DNA of 7,331 nucleotides from Gammaproteobacteria bacterium (GTDB lineage: Bacteria; Pseudomonadota; Gammaproteobacteria; Enterobacterales; GCA-2746155). Under the pieces are notes generated by a model that was given only the letters and a program-made list of their open reading frames with translations, was not told the DNA's origin and ran no database searches. A program made the translations under genes and the position numbers. The DNA is taken from positions 1 through 7,331 of the forward strand of contig JAAGZM010000160.1 in the NCBI GenBank assembly GCA_024206355.1. Direction: 5' to 3'. This document shows positions 1 through 6,260 of this stretch, piece after piece; the first letter of the stretch is position 1; the number at the start of each line of letters is the position of its first letter.

Positions 1-479
1 AAAATATAATTCTCAAAGAACAACTTGATAGTTATGATATGAAGATCCTTTATGAATTACAAAAAGATGGGCGTATAGCTGTTGCAGACTTAGCCATAAA
101 AATTGGATTATCAACAACTCCCTGCTGGAGACGAGTTCAGAAACTCCAAGATTCAGGCATTATTCAATCTTATACCGCCAATATTAACCCCGCGATCTTT
201 GGTGTTAATTTAGATGTTTTTATTGAAGTATCACTGGATCTCCATCAAGCAAAAAGCTTTGAAAAAACAATTATGGAGCGAGACGAGATTGTTGAATGTT
301 ACGCTATCACTGGCGGTCAGGACTATATGTTACATGTAATGGTCAAAGATATTGCCAACTACGATCAATTTTTACGTGATGAGTTCATTCACTTTCCTGG
401 TGTTCAGAGAGTCAAAACCCATCTTGCATTAAATCCTATAAAAAAAGCTACCAGAATACTTTTAAAAAAGGATAATTGA
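1..479 (+). CDS. Lrp/AsnC-family transcriptional regulator (5' end cut by window edge)
   Basis: This is a DNA-binding regulator of the feast/famine family, which usually senses amino acids and controls nearby transport or catabolic genes. The reading frame is open from base 3. The residues before the first in-window ATG (base 39) read LDSYD, the conserved opening of Lrp helix 1 (LDxxDxxIL). That ATG is therefore internal and the true start lies before the window. An N-terminal winged helix-turn-helix follows (RIAVADLA, then GLSTTPCWRRVQKL as recognition helix). The C-terminal RAM/ligand-binding domain includes VFIEVSLDL, the conserved ITGGQDYMLHV stretch and FPGVQRVKT. About 158 residues are visible, close to full family length, so only a few are missing. 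The TGA stop is followed by 51 bp and then the mobile element. It may control the downstream synthetase and aminotransferase genes, but that is inference; the effector amino acid is unknown. Confidence 0.93.
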   Translation, partial: NIILKEQLDSYDMKILYELQKDGRIAVADLAIKIGLSTTPCWRRVQKLQDSGIIQSYTANINPAIFGVNLDVFIEVSLDLHQAKSFEKTIMERDEIVECYAITGGQDYMLHVMVKDIANYDQFLRDEFIHFPGVQRVKTHLALNPIKKATRILLKKDN

Positions 480-483
480 AAAA

Positions 484-493
484 ATTAGCTAAT
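484..493. repeat. 10-bp perfect palindrome just after the regulator gene
   Basis: ATTAGCTAAT is its own reverse complement and lies 4 bp past the regulator's stop codon. Related TTAG/CTAA words recur just downstream (CTAAC at 494-498 and GTTAG at 518-522). It could be a short operator half or a weak hairpin. It lacks a following T-run, so I do not call it a terminator. It may also be chance in AT-rich DNA. Confidence 0.25.
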
Positions 494-525
494 CTAACAA
501 CAATAGTAGTATCATTAGTTAGTAA

Positions 526-530
526 TTTAT
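526..530. repeat. Target-site duplication TTTAT, left copy
   Basis: TTTAT directly abuts the left terminal inverted repeat and is repeated exactly after the right one. Bases immediately outside the two copies differ (A versus G), so the duplication is exactly 5 bp. It marks a transposition event rather than a chance hairpin. Confidence 0.8.
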
Positions 531-662
531 CCTAGGATCCTCAGTTGGACGCATTTGAATGTGTAGGCAAACTCACTCAATGGATGAATACTAATCCTTC
601 TGTAAGTTGCTGTTTTGAAGTACATAATCATAATTTTAAGCCGGTCAACTGAGGATTCTAGG
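531..662. mobile_element. 132-bp MITE, probably IS1380-family-derived
   Basis: The ends are terminal inverted repeats of 17 bp matching at 16 positions: CCTAGGATCCTCAGTTG at 531-547 and its complement at 646-662, where position 6 is A instead of G. The element is flanked on both sides by the direct repeat TTTAT (526-530 and 663-667), a 5-bp target-site duplication. The interior is about 98 bp and cannot encode a transposase, so it must move in trans. From family knowledge, IS1380-family elements such as ISEcp1 also begin CCTAG and make 5-bp AT-rich duplications, which makes that family the best guess. The interior has a short open frame on each strand (about 34-38 codons) that I do not recognise. 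The element lies between the regulator and the acyl-CoA synthetase gene and may alter transcription of the latter. Confidence 0.82.
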
Positions 663-667
663 TTTAT
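663..667. repeat. Target-site duplication TTTAT, right copy
   Basis: This is the second copy of the TTTAT duplication, directly after the right terminal inverted repeat. It is still perfect, as is expected of a fairly recent insertion. Confidence 0.8.
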
Positions 668-723
668 GACTGCAAACATGTATTTTTATTGTAGCGGAAT
701 TTGAAAATAGGTTAGTAAACAAT

Positions 724-2256
724 ATGGATTTATCTGATTGGATCGACCAGCATGCGTGCAATAACCCGGATAAATCTGCGCTTATATTTAATAATACTTC
801 AATCAGCTATAAGTCTCTCGCCAATCAAATTAATGATTTCACTCAAATACTTGGTACAGAACTATCAATAAAACCTGGTGATAGAATTGCTTATCTTGGC
901 TTAAACTCTCCAGATATGATTGCTATTATTTTTGCTTGTGCACGTGTTGGGGCTATATTCTTACCACTTAATTGGCGACTAGCAGGACCAGAACACTGTC
1001 AACTTCTCGGTCATGCAACACCTGTGGCATTATTTGCTGAACAAAGCTTTATCAACCACATTGATAATATTTGTGATGAGCTCACATCAATTACCCTTGT
1101 TAGCTTTAATGAAGAAAATGATAAGTGGTTATCAGTCAATAAACTCAATGAAAACAACTCTAATAAACCAGCCTTTACTCCTCCAAATTCAATCAGTGAA
1201 GAAGACAGTATTATACTTTGTTATACATCGGGCACGACTGGCATACCTAAAGGCGCCCTACTCAGTAAAAAAGCACTAGCAACGAATGCCTTAAATTCAA
1301 TTGACATGCATAATTTTACGGCTGAAGATATTGTTCTCACTGTACTACCGATGTTCCATGTTGGTGGTCTAAATATCCAAACACTACCCGCTCTTTTTTC
1401 AGGAAGTACCGTTGTTATTCATGATCGTTTCGATGCAGAACAATTTTTTGACTCATTTAGTCGTTACCCAATAACACTAACTCTGGTTGTTCCAACCATT
1501 ATGCATGTAATTATGGCTGATCCTCGTTGGCAGTCACTAAAGCCCAAACAATTACGCATGATCTCTATCGGTTCATCGGTTGTTCCTGAAAGTCTTGTAA
1601 AAACAGTTTGTGATTGGGGCGTTCCTCTGGTACAAGTTTATGGAGCTACTGAAACCTGTCCAATCGCAGCCTATATTCCAACAAATGATGCTGCAAGGAA
1701 GCCCGCTTCTACTGGCAAAACAGCCCTACACTGCGAAATAAAACTTGTTGACGAAAATGCAAATCAGGTTGCTGATGGAGATAAAGGCGAGATACTTGTC
1801 AAAGGAGATAATGTTCTACTCAAGTATTGGAATGATGAAATAGCGACGAAAGAAGTCTTCACGCAACAGTGGTTTCACACGGGTGACGTTGGTCATTTCG
1901 ATGAAGAAGGATTCCTCTTTGTCGATGGACGCATAAAAGATATGATTATTTGTGGTGGTGAGAACCTATATCCTGCTGCCATCGAAAATACCTTATCACA
2001 GTGTCCTGATATTAAAGAAGTCACCATCGTTGGCAAGCCCGATGATTATTGGGGTGAGATTTGTGTCGCCGTTATTGCCACTGAATCAGGAAATAATTTT
2101 GAAATGGAACAACTACAAAATTATTGCTTGGGAAAGATTGCTCGATCTTCAATTCCTAGAGAAATAATCACGGTTGATGAACTACCTCGAAACGCTATGG
2201 GCAAAGTCGTTAAAGAAGCTTTGAATGAATTGATATTAATCAAGACAAATCCATAA
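724..2256 (+). CDS. AMP-forming acyl-CoA synthetase (fatty-acid or aryl-acid CoA ligase)
   Basis: This enzyme of the adenylate-forming (ANL) superfamily activates a carboxylic acid with ATP and transfers it to CoA. It has 510 residues, a normal length. All core motifs are present: the phosphate loop YTSGTTGIPKG at about 167-177, YGATET at about 306-311, HTGD at 385-388, and the hinge region GRIKDMI followed by GGENLYP from about 402. The catalytic lysine in the C-terminal lid is K494 (PRNAMGKV). The N-terminal domain covers about 1-400 and the mobile lid about 405-500. It is soluble, with no signal peptide. The ATG at 724 has only a weak upstream AGG, but MDLSDWIDQHACNNPDKSAL is a typical family N-terminus. 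The substrate is not readable: medium/long-chain fatty acids or aryl acids are all possible. It starts 56 bp after the MITE's right target duplication and ends 68 bp before the aminotransferase gene, so the two may be co-transcribed. Confidence 0.92.
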   Translation: MDLSDWIDQHACNNPDKSALIFNNTSISYKSLANQINDFTQILGTELSIKPGDRIAYLGLNSPDMIAIIFACARVGAIFLPLNWRLAGPEHCQLLGHATPVALFAEQSFINHIDNICDELTSITLVSFNEENDKWLSVNKLNENNSNKPAFTPPNSISEEDSIILCYTSGTTGIPKGALLSKKALATNALNSIDMHNFTAEDIVLTVLPMFHVGGLNIQTLPALFSGSTVVIHDRFDAEQFFDSFSRYPITLTLVVPTIMHVIMADPRWQSLKPKQLRMISIGSSVVPESLVKTVCDWGVPLVQVYGATETCPIAAYIPTNDAARKPASTGKTALHCEIKLVDENANQVADGDKGEILVKGDNVLLKYWNDEIATKEVFTQQWFHTGDVGHFDEEGFLFVDGRIKDMIICGGENLYPAAIENTLSQCPDIKEVTIVGKPDDYWGEICVAVIATESGNNFEMEQLQNYCLGKIARSSIPREIITVDELPRNAMGKVVKEALNELILIKTNP

Positions 2257-2281
2257 ATTTGCTATCACAAACAGCAAAATT

Positions 2282-2304
2282 AATAGTACAATTTAATTAC
2301 TATT
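2282..2304 (+). promoter_or_regulatory. Inverted repeat upstream of the aminotransferase gene
   Basis: AATAGTA (2282-2288) and TACTATT (2298-2304) are a perfect 7-bp inverted repeat separated by 9 bp. It lies in the 68-bp gap between the synthetase and aminotransferase genes and is followed by GATTTTT. It could be a weak intrinsic terminator/attenuator hairpin or an AT-rich operator, for example for the neighbouring Lrp-type protein. The sequence alone does not decide between these. Confidence 0.35.
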
Positions 2305-2311
2305 GATTTTT

Positions 2312-2315
2312 GGAG
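2312..2315 (+). promoter_or_regulatory. Ribosome-binding site fixing the aminotransferase start
   Basis: GGAG lies 9 nt before the ATG at 2325. An in-frame TTG at 2310 overlaps this motif and would leave no ribosome-binding site of its own, so the ATG is the better start. Confidence 0.8.
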
Positions 2316-2324
2316 TTTATCCCA

Positions 2325-3521
2325 ATGTTTGACCATCTTAATGCCCTACCTGCTGATCCATTGCTAGGTCTAATTACTGCTTTTCATAACGATCCAAATC
2401 CTCAAAAAGTTGATTTGGGTGTCGGTGTTTATCGCGATGAATCAGGACATACTCCGATCATGTCAGCAATTGCAAAAGCTCAAACAATCCATTTAGAAAT
2501 AGAGGATTCAAAAACCTACATTTCACCAGCGGGTGTAGAAGGTTTTGTTGATGGCGTAAAGCAACTCGTCTTTTCTAAAGACTCGGCCGCCTATAAAGAT
2601 GGAAGGATCACAGGCTTGCAGACCCCCGGTGGTTGTGGTGCTTTACGAATTGGCTCAGAACTATTAAAACGTCTTAAAAATGACAACCTTACTGTATGGG
2701 TCAGCGATCCAACCTGGGCTAATCATATTCCATTAATCAAAGCTACTGGCTTAGAAATGGGTACTTATTCCTACTTTGACGCTGAAACAGGTGCTGTTAA
2801 TTTTGATGCGATGGATGCAAAGCTTGCGACTTTAGGACCTAGTGATATGGTACTGCTTCACGGCTGCTGTCATAACCCTACAGGCGCAGATTTATCATTT
2901 GAAAATTGGCAGCAAATTGCAACCCGTGCAGCGAAACAGGGTTTTATACCATTTGTAGATCTCGCTTATCAAGGTCTAGGAAATGGTATTGAACAAGACG
3001 TTAAAGGTATTCGTTATCTTTCAGAGCATATCGACGAAATGATAGTAGCAACATCGTGCTCTAAAAACTTTGGATTATACAGAGAACGTACAGGTTCTTT
3101 ACTAGTTCAAACAACGAGCCAAAAACAGGCTAATGCTGTTCTAACACAAATACAAGAAGCCGCTAGAGCAAGTTACTCAATGTCTCCTGCCTATGGTGGT
3201 TACCTTGTTGATCACATTTTACATAATGATGGCTTACGTAACGATTGGGAGACTGAGCTCAATGCAATGGCAAGACGTATAAAAGATTTACGTTCTGGTC
3301 TACTTGAAAAAGTTCAGCAACGTAATATTGATAAAGATTTTAGCTTTTTGACTACACAAAATGGCATGTTCTCACTTTTAGGTATCTCCAAAGAGCAAGT
3401 ACACCTACTTCGTGATGACTATGCTATCTATATGGCAGATTCTAGCCGAATTAATGTTGCTGGACTTAGTACCAATAGTCTTGAATATGTGGCAGATGCA
3501 TTAAAGGCCGTTATTTCCTAG
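2325..3521 (+). CDS. Aromatic amino acid / aspartate aminotransferase (AspC/TyrB type)
   Basis: This cytosolic PLP enzyme of class I, subgroup I-alpha transfers the amino group between aspartate or an aromatic amino acid and 2-oxoglutarate. The start at 2325 gives 398 residues (E. coli AspC has 396), and the N-terminus MFDHLNALPADPLLGL parallels AspC. Key residues seen are the tryptophan in DPTWANH (AspC W140), CHNPTG (N194), FVDLAYQG (D222), the Schiff-base lysine K247 in SCSKNFGLYRERTG (K258), GMFS, and the carboxylate-binding arginine in SSRINVAGL (R386). The substrate loop reads YSMSPAYGG where AspC has YSNPPAHG. YSM-type loops occur, as I recall, in enzymes annotated as aromatic aminotransferases, so that specificity is favoured but unproven. 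The gene follows the acyl-CoA synthetase by 68 bp and overlaps the convergent decarboxylase gene by 11 bp at its 3' end. Confidence 0.93.
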   Translation: MFDHLNALPADPLLGLITAFHNDPNPQKVDLGVGVYRDESGHTPIMSAIAKAQTIHLEIEDSKTYISPAGVEGFVDGVKQLVFSKDSAAYKDGRITGLQTPGGCGALRIGSELLKRLKNDNLTVWVSDPTWANHIPLIKATGLEMGTYSYFDAETGAVNFDAMDAKLATLGPSDMVLLHGCCHNPTGADLSFENWQQIATRAAKQGFIPFVDLAYQGLGNGIEQDVKGIRYLSEHIDEMIVATSCSKNFGLYRERTGSLLVQTTSQKQANAVLTQIQEAARASYSMSPAYGGYLVDHILHNDGLRNDWETELNAMARRIKDLRSGLLEKVQQRNIDKDFSFLTTQNGMFSLLGISKEQVHLLRDDYAIYMADSSRINVAGLSTNSLEYVADALKAVIS

Positions 3522-4941
3522 ACAGACCAGTATCCCTAATCTCACGCAGTTCGTTAACCAGCTCCTTAATATGTCCAAGGTTTGTTTCCGGGTTACTAAT
3601 TGTGAGACGTAAATATCGCACATCATTGATTGAAGCTGTGGAAATATAGAACATACCACGATTTAATAATTCCTCACGTAACAGCAACTGGCCCTCTGGA
3701 ACACCATGAATCAAAAAACACAGAATATTGGACTGAGGCTCTAATGGACACTCGAAATCCGGAAGACTTTCAAGATAATTGTAAATTTCCATGGTGAGGT
3801 CGAAAAGTCGTTCAATATAATCGGAAATGCCTGATTCACCAAGAGCTGCCAGAACCATAAAAAATTTAAGACCCAAAACTGGCTTAGTACACTCTATTGT
3901 GCGGTGCAGGAAGTCATAACCAGGTTGTTCTTTGTCAAAAAACAAATAGCTGGCCTGTTGCACAAAAGCTTGATCCAGAGTTCTTGCGTCACGCATCAGC
4001 AATGCTGAACAAGTTGAAGAAACTCGCATTAGTTTGTGCATATTAATAGTTATTGAGCTGGCTAAATTGAACCCTTTGGTTAGATGTTTGTACTTTTGGG
4101 TTAATAATGCAGGCCCGCCATGTGCACCATCGATATGGAACCACAAATCATGTTCCTGGCAAAACAATCCAATCTCTTGAAGAGGATCAAACAATCCTGC
4201 TGCGGTGTTTGCTGCATTAGCAACAACAGCTAGAATACGTTTACCCTGTGACTTTACTTCACTAATAACTTCCGGAAGACGATCGACTATGATTAAACCT
4301 TGATTGTCAACTTCCAGTGAACGTACAGATTGATGCCCAATCCCGATGATTCCGGCAGCTCGTGCAATTGAATAATGTGTGTGCTTCGGTGCCAGAATCA
4401 CAAGATCACCAGGGGATCCATGTTGCCACACATCAGGAGCAATATGAGTACGGGCGGCGATTATGGCTGTCAGATTGCTCAATGAACCTCCTTGCAACAG
4501 AACTCCCCCTGCATGATGATTGTCAGTCTGCTCTTCAGGTGGAACTGGAGCTGGAACCCAACCCACTTTACCGATAAGCCAATTGATCAGGAAATATTCC
4601 ACACTTACTGATGCTGGCCCAATTTCGTATGTAGAACCGTCACTGCTGACAAAGTTATCAATTAACCCTGCAAGGGCAGACATGTAGTGAGGAACAGCCT
4701 GTTGATGTGCTACATTTCCGGGGTGATAGATTTTTGTGATACCAGACAAATAATTCTCTAAAAAATGTTTCAGCTTATCACCCGATAAACCGCCTTCAGC
4801 AACCAATTTGGAGAGTTCCAATTCATCGATTAATTTTTGCATTGGATGTTGCTCTATACAGCGACCATTGCCACTGTTCGAATGCTTATAGAATTGGCTC
4901 AGGCAATCAACAATAATTGCAGTATCTGACTCAAAAGACAT
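3511..4941 (-). CDS. Group II PLP-dependent amino-acid decarboxylase
   Basis: This is a member of the glutamate / aromatic-L-amino-acid / diaminobutyrate decarboxylase family, which removes the alpha-carboxyl group of an amino acid to give an amine. The product has 476 residues, normal for the family. Motifs in order are the substrate-domain stretch AHQQAVPHYMSALAG with TYEIGPASVSVE, GGSLSNLTA (phosphate binding), PKHTHYS with the PLP-stacking histidine at about H189, FHIDGAHGG with the pyridine-binding D271, and the Schiff-base lysine K303 in INMHKLMRVSS. Several positions depart from common forms: HIDGAHGG rather than HVDAAYGG, and VANAANTAAG where many members have a GTT-type loop. This points to a less common subfamily, so the substrate is not assigned. 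An upstream in-frame GTG (4956) overlaps the GGAG ribosome-binding site; the ATG at 4941 is the better start. It converges on the aminotransferase gene. Confidence 0.9.
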   Translation of the reverse strand: MSFESDTAIIVDCLSQFYKHSNSGNGRCIEQHPMQKLIDELELSKLVAEGGLSGDKLKHFLENYLSGITKIYHPGNVAHQQAVPHYMSALAGLIDNFVSSDGSTYEIGPASVSVEYFLINWLIGKVGWVPAPVPPEEQTDNHHAGGVLLQGGSLSNLTAIIAARTHIAPDVWQHGSPGDLVILAPKHTHYSIARAAGIIGIGHQSVRSLEVDNQGLIIVDRLPEVISEVKSQGKRILAVVANAANTAAGLFDPLQEIGLFCQEHDLWFHIDGAHGGPALLTQKYKHLTKGFNLASSITINMHKLMRVSSTCSALLMRDARTLDQAFVQQASYLFFDKEQPGYDFLHRTIECTKPVLGLKFFMVLAALGESGISDYIERLFDLTMEIYNYLESLPDFECPLEPQSNILCFLIHGVPEGQLLLREELLNRGMFYISTASINDVRYLRLTISNPETNLGHIKELVNELREIRDTGLSRK

Positions 4942-4950
4942 ATGTTTATT

Positions 4951-4954
4951 CTCC
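4951..4954 (-). promoter_or_regulatory. Ribosome-binding site fixing the decarboxylase start
   Basis: GGAG on the leftward strand lies 9 nt before the ATG at 4941. The longer reading from the GTG at 4956 would use this very motif as coding sequence, which argues for the ATG. Confidence 0.75.
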
Positions 4955-4970
4955 ACATAATATTCTACTT

Positions 4971-5138
4971 TTAATTCTGTTTAATATGGCATTGACAAAG
5001 TAAAATTCTCAGCCTTATAAATAAAGTGATTTTCATCTTTAAACTGTCACTACCTTTTCCCAAGAAAGCTTGCCCCAGAGCCTGCCCCAGGAGTGAAACG
5101 ACTGCTTTGGGTATGACCGCAGTGAATGTTTTGGCCAT
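4971..5138 (-). CDS. Possible 55-residue small ORF upstream of the decarboxylase (doubtful)
   Basis: An ATG at 5138 opens a frame beginning MAKTFTAVIPKAVVSLLGQA and ending in a basic, hydrophobic tail (ITLFIRLRILLCQCHIKQN). It has the same direction as the decarboxylase gene and stops 29 bp before that gene's ATG. The frame is open for about 26 further codons upstream of the ATG. A 12-bp tandem duplication in the DNA is read here as LGQALGQA. Against it, there is no convincing ribosome-binding site before the ATG, the opposite strand is also open across the same stretch, and I recognise no family. It could be a leader or small membrane-active peptide, a gene remnant, or noncoding DNA. Confidence 0.2.
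   Translation of the reverse strand: MAKTFTAVIPKAVVSLLGQALGQAFLGKGSDSLKMKITLFIRLRILLCQCHIKQN
5071..5094. repeat. 12-bp imperfect tandem duplication
   Basis: TGCCCCAG occurs at 5071-5078 and again at 5083-5090, a 12-bp period. It is in the most G+C-rich patch of an otherwise AT-rich spacer. The period is a multiple of three, so a reading frame would be preserved through it. Confidence 0.5.
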
Positions 5139-5252
5139 ATTGGATGATTTCAGGATGGAACCGGTAACGTTTATAAATATTTCTCCATAAATAATATTAT
5201 TAATTAGAGTTTATTTGTCAGTACTATCTATTAAACCTGTTATTGGGCAGTT

Positions 5253-6035
5253 TTATATTTTTTTGTTTTTAATTGACCATACTAATAAAACAACACCTGC
5301 GATAAAAAATGGGATACTGAGCATTTGCCCGGTATTTAATGCAAATTCGCTGACATAAGCGGCTTGTTTTTGTTTAACGTTTTCAATTAAAAAGCGGGCG
5401 GTGAACGTAAGAATTAAAAATACACCTAATAATGAACCGTGAGGTGTTTTCTCCTTTAACTTTTTATAACCAGCAATAAGTATTAAAAATATAAATAAAT
5501 AAGCAATTGCTTCATATAGCTGTGCAGGATGGCGGGGCGTATTATCAATACGAGCAAAAATAACTGCCCAAGGTACATCACTGGCATTACCTAATATTTC
5601 AGAATTGACAAAGTTAGCACTTCGTACAAATACACCAAATAATGCGGTGCAAATGGCTGACCGATCTAAGAGCCACAAATAGTTGACTTTATATTTTTTT
5701 ACATAAAAATAGATGGCGATAATAACACCTGAACCACCTCCATGACTGGCTAAACCACCTTCCCAAATAGCAATTATTTTTAATGGATTAGCAAAGTAAT
5801 ATTGTGGCTCATAGAAAAAGCAGTGACCTAAACGGGCACCAACGACAATACCAAAAACAACATAACCGAGTAGTGTATCAAGTGATTCTACTGATTGTTT
5901 TTCAGTGACATAAATCCACTTCATTAGTTGCAAACTAGAGAAGATTGCAGTCGCAAATAAAGCGCCATACCAATGTATTTTAAAACTACCTAATGACAAT
6001 AAAACAGGATCTACGTTCCAGATTAAATGTTCCAA
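5253..6035 (-). CDS. lgt: Prolipoprotein diacylglyceryl transferase
   Basis: Lgt is an inner-membrane enzyme that transfers diacylglycerol from phosphatidylglycerol to the lipobox cysteine of prolipoproteins, the first step of lipoprotein maturation. The 260 residues form about seven hydrophobic segments. Residues equivalent to the E. coli catalytic set are present: Y23 (HWYG), H98 (GGLASHGG), R138 and N141, E146 and G149 in the signature RSANFVNSEILG, and R214 (FTARFLIE). The usual R-x-G-N signature reads R-S-A-N here. Several stretches (GARLGHCFFYEPQYY, PRHPAQLYEA, LNTGQMLSIPF) resemble Bacteroidota-type Lgt more than the gammaproteobacterial form, so transfer is possible. The start is TTG at 6035, with AGGA 7 nt upstream and an in-frame TAG just before it; the next in-frame ATG is at residue 38, beyond the first membrane segment and Y23. 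The common partner thyA is not adjacent. Confidence 0.94.
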   Translation of the reverse strand: MEHLIWNVDPVLLSLGSFKIHWYGALFATAIFSSLQLMKWIYVTEKQSVESLDTLLGYVVFGIVVGARLGHCFFYEPQYYFANPLKIIAIWEGGLASHGGGSGVIIAIYFYVKKYKVNYLWLLDRSAICTALFGVFVRSANFVNSEILGNASDVPWAVIFARIDNTPRHPAQLYEAIAYLFIFLILIAGYKKLKEKTPHGSLLGVFLILTFTARFLIENVKQKQAAYVSEFALNTGQMLSIPFFIAGVVLLVWSIKNKKI

Positions 6036-6042
6036 TGAAATA

Positions 6043-6046
6043 TCCT
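6043..6046 (-). promoter_or_regulatory. Ribosome-binding site for the TTG start of lgt
   Basis: AGGA on the leftward strand lies 7 nt before the TTG at 6035. An in-frame TAG (6047-6045) overlaps this site and excludes any longer protein, so the TTG start is well supported. Confidence 0.75.
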
Positions 6047-6047
6047 A

Positions 6048-6260
6048 AAGTGTTATTTTTATGTTTGTTAACTTATTTTTTGTTAGTTTCTTTTGGTTGA
6101 AAGAGAACTAATAATAAACCTAACATAAATGCTACATCTGTGCCTCGCTTTTATTAGATCGTGTAGAATGGTGCTGCTTTATTCCATTCATATCTATGAT
6201 GAAACCTCCCCCTACTTTCTAAACCTATATCAAAAGCTATAACAAAATCAATACGTACGG
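6048..6260. other. Spacer between lysE-like gene and lgt with two short leftward frames
   Basis: On the leftward strand a very strong purine-rich ribosome-binding-like sequence (AGGGGGAGG, 6213-6205) precedes an ATG at 6191 by 13 nt, longer than usual. That ATG opens a 19-codon frame (MNGIKQHHSTRSNKSEAQM) stopping at 6132. A second frame from the ATG at 6126 reads MLGLLLVLFQPKETNKK and stops at 6073; it is open a few codons upstream (RGTDVAF). The second looks like a hydrophobic segment with a charged tail, as at the end of a membrane protein. The pair could be a decayed gene or leader peptides. I recognise neither, and no clear terminator for the lysE-like gene is visible. Confidence 0.25.

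Larger units (their letters stand above)
4942..5252. other. 311-bp spacer between the decarboxylase gene and lgt
   Basis: The spacer must hold the leftward decarboxylase promoter and the end of the lgt transcript. I see the decarboxylase ribosome-binding site, the doubtful small ORF, the 12-bp tandem duplication and a 12-bp AT-only palindrome (AATAATATTATT, 5190-5201). TTGTCA occurs on the leftward strand near 5000 but lacks a good -10 partner at the right spacing, so no promoter is called. No clear intrinsic terminator follows lgt. Confidence 0.5.

Noticed and set aside
39..479. Regulator gene starting at the ATG at 39
   Set aside because: The upstream in-frame residues (LDSYD) are the conserved Lrp helix 1, so this ATG is internal and the gene begins before the window.
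1013..1279. 88-codon rightward frame
   Set aside because: It lies wholly inside the acyl-CoA synthetase gene in another frame and shows no family features.
1952..2167. 71-codon rightward frame
   Set aside because: It is inside the intact 3' part of the synthetase gene, out of frame, with no motif or ribosome-binding site.
2310..2324. TTG start extending the aminotransferase by five residues
   Set aside because: The TTG overlaps the GGAG ribosome-binding site, and the ATG at 2325 matches the AspC family N-terminus.
4362..4577. 71-codon rightward frame antisense to the decarboxylase
   Set aside because: It overlaps the conserved core of the decarboxylase on the opposite strand, so it is best explained as an antisense shadow.
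4942..4956. GTG start extending the decarboxylase by five residues
   Set aside because: The GTG overlaps the GGAG ribosome-binding site used by the ATG at 4941.
5190..5201. 12-bp palindrome AATAATATTATT downstream of lgt
   Set aside because: It consists only of A and T, would form a very weak hairpin, and has no T-run. Such palindromes are expected by chance in this AT-rich spacer.
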